From NCBI GenBank assembly GCA_050699035.1, contig JBOHDE010000067.1:1-17981 (forward strand): a stretch of DNA of 17,981 nucleotides. Direction: 5' to 3'. How positions within the stretch are numbered: position 1 is the first letter of the stretch; each line of letters opens with the position of its first letter. The notes below the pieces were generated by a model. That model was not told where the DNA came from. It made no database searches and saw nothing but the letters and a program-made list of their open reading frames with translations. A program made the position numbers and the translations under genes. Shown here piece by piece: positions 14,576 to 17,981 of this stretch. This stretch comes from WHTB01 sp050699035 (GTDB lineage Bacteria; Actinomycetota; Actinomycetes; Propionibacteriales; Nocardioidaceae).

Positions 14576-14581
14576 ACCCTA
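14576..14581 (-). promoter_or_regulatory. purD -10 element (TAGGGT)
   Basis: TAGGGT on the minus strand ends 8 bases before the purD GTG. Just upstream, on this strand, is an A-tract (complement of the T-run at 14588-14594) that may bend DNA or act as an UP-like element. A -35 is not evident because the position falls inside the neighbouring hairpin. Confidence 0.4.
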
Positions 14582-14599
14582 TCGACGTTTTTTTCTGGC

Positions 14600-14644
14600 A
14601 CGGGGGCGCCCCGTTCCAGACCTAGTGGAACGGGGCGCCCCCGT
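14600..14644. terminator. 19-bp perfect hairpin between the EamA gene and purD
   Basis: The arms 14600-14618 and 14626-14644 are fully complementary, with the loop GACCTAG (14619-14625). The stem is very GC-rich and contains GGGGCGCCCC. For leftward transcription it lies 39 bases after the EamA stop and is followed by an A-run, not a T-run, so it is not a classical intrinsic terminator. Actinobacteria often use stems without a T-tail, and termination is the most likely role. Confidence 0.6.
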
Positions 14645-14683
14645 CCCAAACGGGGATTGGACCGGAGCCGCCCAGTCAGGGGG

Positions 14684-15523
14684 TTAGCCGACGGCGACCA
14701 GGGAGACGGCCGCCAGGCCGAGCAGCAGTCCGACGGCCTGGGTGCGATGGACGTGCTCGCGCAGCACGCCGACCGCGAGCAGCACGGTGAACGCCGGGTA
14801 GAGCGACGACAGGACCGACGCGACCGCCAGCAGGCCGGAGTGGGTCGCGAAGAGGAAGAGCGTCGTCGCGACCGCGGCGAACGCGCCGATGGGCACGGCC
14901 CACCCCACCGACCGGTCCCGGGGCAACCACGGCTCACGATGCGCGACGGCCAGCACAACGATCGCGGGTACGGACACCGCCTGGGTGAGCGCCAGCGGCC
15001 CGAGGCCGGCACTGTCCGGCACCTGCCCGAGGGCGGCGAACATCATCCCGAAGCCCAACCCGGCCAGCAGTCCGTCGACGACGCCGACACCCACCGAGCG
15101 ATCCCCCCGCTGGCCCTCGCCCGCTGACGCCGACACCAGCCAGATCGCCGGGAACGCGAACGCGATCCCCAGCCAGGTCAGCGCCGTCGGCCGCTCACCG
15201 GCGACCAGGCCCACCGTCACGGGGAGCATCGCCGCGCCGACGGCCGACAACGGGGCGACGACGCCCATCCGGCCGGCGGCCAGACCGCGGTACAGGAAGG
15301 CCGTACCCAGGCCCGAACCGACACCGGCGAGGGCACCCCAGGCCCAGTCCCCGGCCGTCGGGTCGCCGCCGAAGACCAGCGCCGCCACCGTCACCCACAC
15401 GGCCGCGGACAGGTTGACGATCATCGCGACGGGCCACACCGGCACGCGCCGAGACAGCAGTCCACCGAGGAAGTCCGACAGTCCGTACCCGATGGCCGAG
15501 CCGAGGGCCAGCAGTACCGTCAT
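14684..15523 (-). CDS. EamA/DMT-family transporter
   Basis: The product has 279 residues and about ten hydrophobic segments in two halves, as in the drug/metabolite transporter superfamily. The first EamA repeat runs from about 3 to 131, the second from about 146 to 278. The N-terminal SAIGYGLSDFLGGLLSRR and the ends of each half (FPAIWLVSA and LGLAAVSLVAVG) fit the pattern. Such proteins mostly export amino acids, nucleobases or similar metabolites; the substrate cannot be read from sequence. The ATG at 15521-15523 lies 10 bases after the purA stop and has no ribosome site, so translation probably depends on ribosomes finishing purA. This tight coupling hints that the cargo could relate to purines or their precursors, but that is speculation. 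It ends with TAA, followed by the strong hairpin. Confidence 0.9.
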   Translation of the reverse strand: MTVLLALGSAIGYGLSDFLGGLLSRRVPVWPVAMIVNLSAAVWVTVAALVFGGDPTAGDWAWGALAGVGSGLGTAFLYRGLAAGRMGVVAPLSAVGAAMLPVTVGLVAGERPTALTWLGIAFAFPAIWLVSASAGEGQRGDRSVGVGVVDGLLAGLGFGMMFAALGQVPDSAGLGPLALTQAVSVPAIVVLAVAHREPWLPRDRSVGWAVPIGAFAAVATTLFLFATHSGLLAVASVLSSLYPAFTVLLAVGVLREHVHRTQAVGLLLGLAAVSLVAVG

Positions 15524-15533
15524 CGTCGGCTGG

Positions 15534-16817
15534 TCAGACCATGTCGTGGAGCACGATCAGGTCGTCGCGGGACGGTCCGACGCCCACGGCCGAGATCCGT
15601 GCACCGGAGACGTCTTCCAACGCCTGGACGTACCGCTGGGCGGCCTTCGGCAGCTCCTCGAGCGTCCGGCAGCCGGAGATGTCCTCGGACCAGCCGTCGA
15701 AGATCTCGTAGACCGGGGTCGCGTGGTGGAAGTCGGACTGGGTCATCGGGATCTCGTCGTGCCGCACCCCGTCGACGTCGTACGCCACGCACACCGGGAT
15801 GCGATCCCAGCCGGTGAGCACGTCGAGCTTGGTGAGGACGAAGTCGGTGACGCCGTTGACCCGGGCGGCGTAGCGCGCGATCGGGGCGTCGTACCAGCCA
15901 CAGCGCCGCGGTCGGCCTGTCGTGGTGCCGAACTCCGCGCCCTGCTGACGCAGCCGCTCGCCGTCCTCGTCGTGCAGCTCGGTCGGGAACGGCCCCTCGC
16001 CGACGCGCGTCGTGTACGCCTTGACCACGGCGATGACCGTGTCGATGCGGTTCGGCGGGACACCCGAGCCCGTGCACGCACCGGCCGCGGTGGCGCTCGA
16101 CGACGTGACGAACGGGTAGGTGCCGTGGTCGACGTCGAGCATCGTCGCCTGGCCGGCCTCGAACAGCACCGTCTTGCCCTCGTCCAGCCCCCGGACCAGC
16201 TCGATGCCGGTGTCACACACCATCGGCCGCAGCCGGTCGACGTACCCGAGCAGCTCCTCGACGATCTCGTCGACGCCGATCGCCCGCCGGTTGTAGACCT
16301 TGGCCAGCAGGTGGTTCTTCTGGTCGAGGGCGCCCTCCACCTTCTGCCGCAGGATTCCCTCGTCGAACAGGTCCTGGATGCGGACGCCGACCCGGTTGAT
16401 CTTGTCGGCGTACGCCGGGCCGATGCCGCGCCCGGTGGTGCCGATCCGCCGCTTGCCGAGGAACCGCTCGGTGACCTTGTCGACCACCCGGTGGTACGGC
16501 GCGATCACGTGCGCGTTGGCCGAGACGCGCAACGCGGAGCAGTCGACACCGCGCGCGGTGAGACCGTCGATCTCCTCGAACAGCACGGCCAGGTCAACCA
16601 CGACCCCGTTGCCGATGACCGGGGTGCAGCCCGGGGTGAGGATGCCCGACGGCAGCAGGTGCAGCGCGTACGTCTCGCCGCCGACCACGACCGTGTGGCC
16701 GGCGTTGTTGCCGCCGTTGAACTTCACGACGTAGTCGAGCTGTGCTCCGAGCGCGTCGGTCGCCTTGCCTTTACCCTCGTCGCCCCACTGGGCTCCGACC
16801 AGCACGATCGCCGGCAT
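15534..16817 (-). CDS. purA: Adenylosuccinate synthetase
   Basis: The product has 427 residues, the usual size. It joins IMP and aspartate using GTP to form adenylosuccinate, the first step to AMP, in the cytosol. Motifs are the N-terminal loop GAQWGDEGKGKATD (8-21) with the catalytic Asp13, NNAGHTVVV with His41, the IMP-loop region TTGRGIGPAYADK, QATMLDVDHGTYPFVTSS and the C-terminal LTKLDVLTGWDRIPVCVAYD. The ATG at 16815-16817 follows GAGAGGTG. The open frame continues upstream to 16907, but that part is unlike the family, which starts at this PAIVLVGAQWGDEGKGK. It heads a unit with the EamA gene. A probable leader of about 100 bases carries a terminator-like hairpin at 16886-16913. Confidence 0.97.
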   Translation of the reverse strand: MPAIVLVGAQWGDEGKGKATDALGAQLDYVVKFNGGNNAGHTVVVGGETYALHLLPSGILTPGCTPVIGNGVVVDLAVLFEEIDGLTARGVDCSALRVSANAHVIAPYHRVVDKVTERFLGKRRIGTTGRGIGPAYADKINRVGVRIQDLFDEGILRQKVEGALDQKNHLLAKVYNRRAIGVDEIVEELLGYVDRLRPMVCDTGIELVRGLDEGKTVLFEAGQATMLDVDHGTYPFVTSSSATAAGACTGSGVPPNRIDTVIAVVKAYTTRVGEGPFPTELHDEDGERLRQQGAEFGTTTGRPRRCGWYDAPIARYAARVNGVTDFVLTKLDVLTGWDRIPVCVAYDVDGVRHDEIPMTQSDFHHATPVYEIFDGWSEDISGCRTLEELPKAAQRYVQALEDVSGARISAVGVGPSRDDLIVLHDMV

Positions 16818-16880
16818 CTGCCGCACCTCTCTGTCACGGCGCCCACCCCCCTTTTGCGGCCAGGCGGGCCCAGGCGCCTC

Positions 16881-16913
16881 AAGACAAAACCCCGGAGGCA
16901 ACAGCATCCGGGG
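16881..16913 (-). terminator. Terminator-like hairpin in the purA leader (possible attenuator)
   Basis: On the minus strand the stem CCCCGGA / TCCGGGG (16907-16913 with 16890-16896) has a 10-base loop and is followed by TTTTGTCTT (16889-16881), the form of an intrinsic terminator. No minus-strand gene ends just before it; the only nearby upstream gene lies on the other strand. It sits about 70 bases before the purA ATG, inside the predicted leader. Confidence 0.5.
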
Positions 16914-16926
16914 CTCTTGCGCCCAA

Positions 16927-16957
16927 ACGATAGCCGATCGGGCACCCCACGCGTCCA
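16927..16957 (-). promoter_or_regulatory. Possible purA promoter
   Basis: On the minus strand TGGACG (16952-16957) and TATCGT (16927-16932) are 19 bases apart. The start would be near 16920, upstream of the hairpin. The -35 adjoins the -10 of the divergent lipid kinase gene, so the two promoters would compete. Confidence 0.35.
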
Positions 16958-16959
16958 GG

Positions 16960-16965
16960 TAGGGT
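16960..16965 (+). promoter_or_regulatory. -10 element of the lipid kinase gene (TAGGGT)
   Basis: TAGGGT lies exactly 6 bases before the GTG at 16972. There is no ribosome site, which suggests a leaderless message. A -35 is weak. Confidence 0.5.
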
Positions 16966-16971
16966 CACGCC

Positions 16972-17859
16972 GTGGACCCGCTGCTGCTGATCACGAACGC
17001 CGAGGCCGGAGGCTCCGACGACGAGAGGTTGGCGGCGGCTTTGACGGTGCTACGGGCGGTGACCGACGTCGAGGTCGCCCGCACCACGCACCCCGGTGAG
17101 CTCGACGGTGTGCTACATCGGCGGGGCGGCCGACGGATCGTGGTGGCCGGGGGCGACGGCAGCCTGCACGCAGTGGTCGCCGCCCTGCACCGGCGCAACG
17201 AGCTCGGGTCCACCGCCGTGGCGCTGCTGCCGATGGGCACCGGCAACGACTTCGCCCGCGGCACCGGCATCCCGCTCGACATCGAGGCGGCGGCCCGGCT
17301 CGCGGCGCACGGCGAGACCCGCCCGCTCGACCTGCTGGTGGACTGCGTCGGCGAGGTGGTCGTCAACGCCGTCCATGTCGGTGTCGGCGCGGAAGCCGGC
17401 CGGGCCGCCTCGTCGTGGAAGCGCGTGGTTGGCAAGGTCGGCTACCCGATCGGGGCCGTGGTCGCGGGCTTCCGTACCCGTGGGTTGCGCCTGCACGTCG
17501 AGGCCGACGGCCAGGTCGTGGCCGACTTCTCCCGGCCGGTCGTCCAGGTCGCGATCAGCAACGGCTCCCACGTCGGCGGTGGCACAGAGCTGGCCCCCGA
17601 CGCCACGCCAGAAGACGGCCGGGCCGACGTCGTGGTGTCGTTCGCCAACAGCCCGACCGCCCGGCTCGGCTACCTGCTGCATCTCGTGCGTGGGGTGCAC
17701 GACCAGCGTCCTGACGTGACCTCGACCCGAGCCACCCGGGTACGGATCAGCGGGCAGGCGTTCTACTGCAACGCCGACGGCGACCTGCACGGCCCGGAGA
17801 CCGACCACTCCTGGCAGGTTGAGACCGGCGTGCTGAGCATGGTCCTTCCGGCGGCCTAG
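16972..17859 (+). CDS. Diacylglycerol-kinase-family lipid kinase
   Basis: The product has 295 residues, a normal length for bacterial DAGK/YegS/BmrU-type soluble lipid kinases. The nucleotide-binding half shows ITNAEAGG near the start, VVAGGDGSLHAVV with GGDGS at 60-64, and LPMGTGNDFARG at 86-97. The C-terminal half has the beta-rich pattern seen in the family (NAVHVGVGAEAGR, VQVAISNGSHVGGGTELAPDATPEDGRADVVV). It should phosphorylate diacylglycerol or a related lipid at the inner face of the membrane, feeding phospholipid recycling; the exact lipid is unknown. The start codon is GTG at 16972 with a -10-like TAGGGT 6 bases before it. It is divergent from purA, and its stop overlaps the stop of the LuxR-type gene on the other strand. 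Confidence 0.92.
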   Translation: MDPLLLITNAEAGGSDDERLAAALTVLRAVTDVEVARTTHPGELDGVLHRRGGRRIVVAGGDGSLHAVVAALHRRNELGSTAVALLPMGTGNDFARGTGIPLDIEAAARLAAHGETRPLDLLVDCVGEVVVNAVHVGVGAEAGRAASSWKRVVGKVGYPIGAVVAGFRTRGLRLHVEADGQVVADFSRPVVQVAISNGSHVGGGTELAPDATPEDGRADVVVSFANSPTARLGYLLHLVRGVHDQRPDVTSTRATRVRISGQAFYCNADGDLHGPETDHSWQVETGVLSMVLPAA

Positions 17860-17981
17860 AGCCAGCCCCGGCGTACGGCCTCGACACCGGCCTGGAAGCG
17901 GGACGTGATGCCGAGCTCGACCAGCAGCGCGGCCACCCGCCGCCGGACGGTACGCAGTGACATGTCGAGCGCCCGCGCCAT
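17856..17981 (-). CDS. LuxR-type regulator, C-terminal 41 residues
   Basis: Only the last 41 codons lie in the window. They read ARALDMSLRTVRRRVAALLVELG followed by ITSRFQAGVEAVRRGWL and TAG. This is the second half of a LuxR/GerE helix-turn-helix: MSLRTVRRRV is the recognition helix region, and SRFQAGVEAVRRGWL is the final helix common in actinobacterial LuxR-type proteins. The Met at the window edge is probably internal, as the first helix of the domain must precede it. The sensor or ATP-binding part is outside the window. The stop codon shares bases 17857-17858 with the lipid kinase stop on the opposite strand. Target genes are unknown. Confidence 0.8.
   Translation of the reverse strand: MARALDMSLRTVRRRVAALLVELGITSRFQAGVEAVRRGWL

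Noticed and set aside
16818..16907. A 30-residue N-terminal extension of PurA
   Set aside because: It is not like the family, it overlaps the terminator-like hairpin, and the conserved start with a ribosome site is at 16817.
14889..17099. A long plus-strand open frame opposite the EamA gene and purA
   Set aside because: The minus-strand genes have full conserved motifs and good starts; the plus frame has none and would run through the purA promoter and into the lipid kinase gene in another frame.
1..17981. tRNA or rRNA genes, CRISPR arrays, insertion sequences or phage modules
   Set aside because: No cloverleaf-like intergenic sequence, spaced direct-repeat array, transposase or phage protein was seen; nearly all the sequence is taken up by ordinary genes.

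Overview
This is a high-GC actinobacterial chromosome segment. GTG starts are common, several genes look leaderless, and the gene content is typical of soil actinomycetes. A Propionibacteriales (Nocardioides/Kribbella-like) host is a guess from gene style, not something the sequence proves. No tRNA, rRNA, CRISPR array, insertion sequence or phage gene was seen.

Bases 1-4582 form a divergent 5-oxoproline (pyroglutamate) locus. Leftward runs a three-gene operon: a secreted pyroglutamyl-peptidase-like protein, an NRAMP-fold membrane transporter and the start of pxpA (5-oxoprolinase subunit A), which runs off the left edge. Rightward run a GntR/FCD regulator and an overlapping YcsI-type (DUF1445, D-glutamate-cyclase-like) protein. 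The shared 133-bp intergenic region holds two perfect palindromes, one lying exactly between the -35 and -10 of the leftward promoter. Inferred flow: release or capture of 5-oxoproline outside the cell, import, then hydrolysis to glutamate by PxpABC, whose B and C subunits should lie beyond the left edge. The peptidase-like protein has serine where C15 peptidases have their nucleophilic cysteine, and has no cysteine at all in that domain.

Bases 4593-10415 are mixed accessory genes: a fatty-acyl-CoA ligase with an operator-like palindrome inside its promoter, an unknown four-helix membrane protein, a gene-poor 329-bp gap holding a very long inverted repeat (7021-7108), a membrane protein with a permease-prefix-like N-terminus, a PadR repressor, and an MMPL exporter divergent from PadR with a palindromic operator between them.

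Bases 10439-16817 are a leftward block carrying three purine genes, purA, purD and purB, interleaved with an EamA/DMT transporter (directly after purA) and an orphan sensor histidine kinase (between purD and purB). A 19-bp perfect hairpin separates the EamA gene from purD. A terminator-like hairpin lies in the probable purA leader.

Bases 16972-17981 hold a diacylglycerol-kinase-family lipid kinase on the plus strand and the last 41 codons of a LuxR-type regulator on the minus strand, with overlapping stop codons. Four genes (7193, 8167, 11863, 16972) have a -10-like hexamer exactly 6 nt before the start codon and no clear Shine-Dalgarno sequence, which is the geometry of leaderless transcripts.
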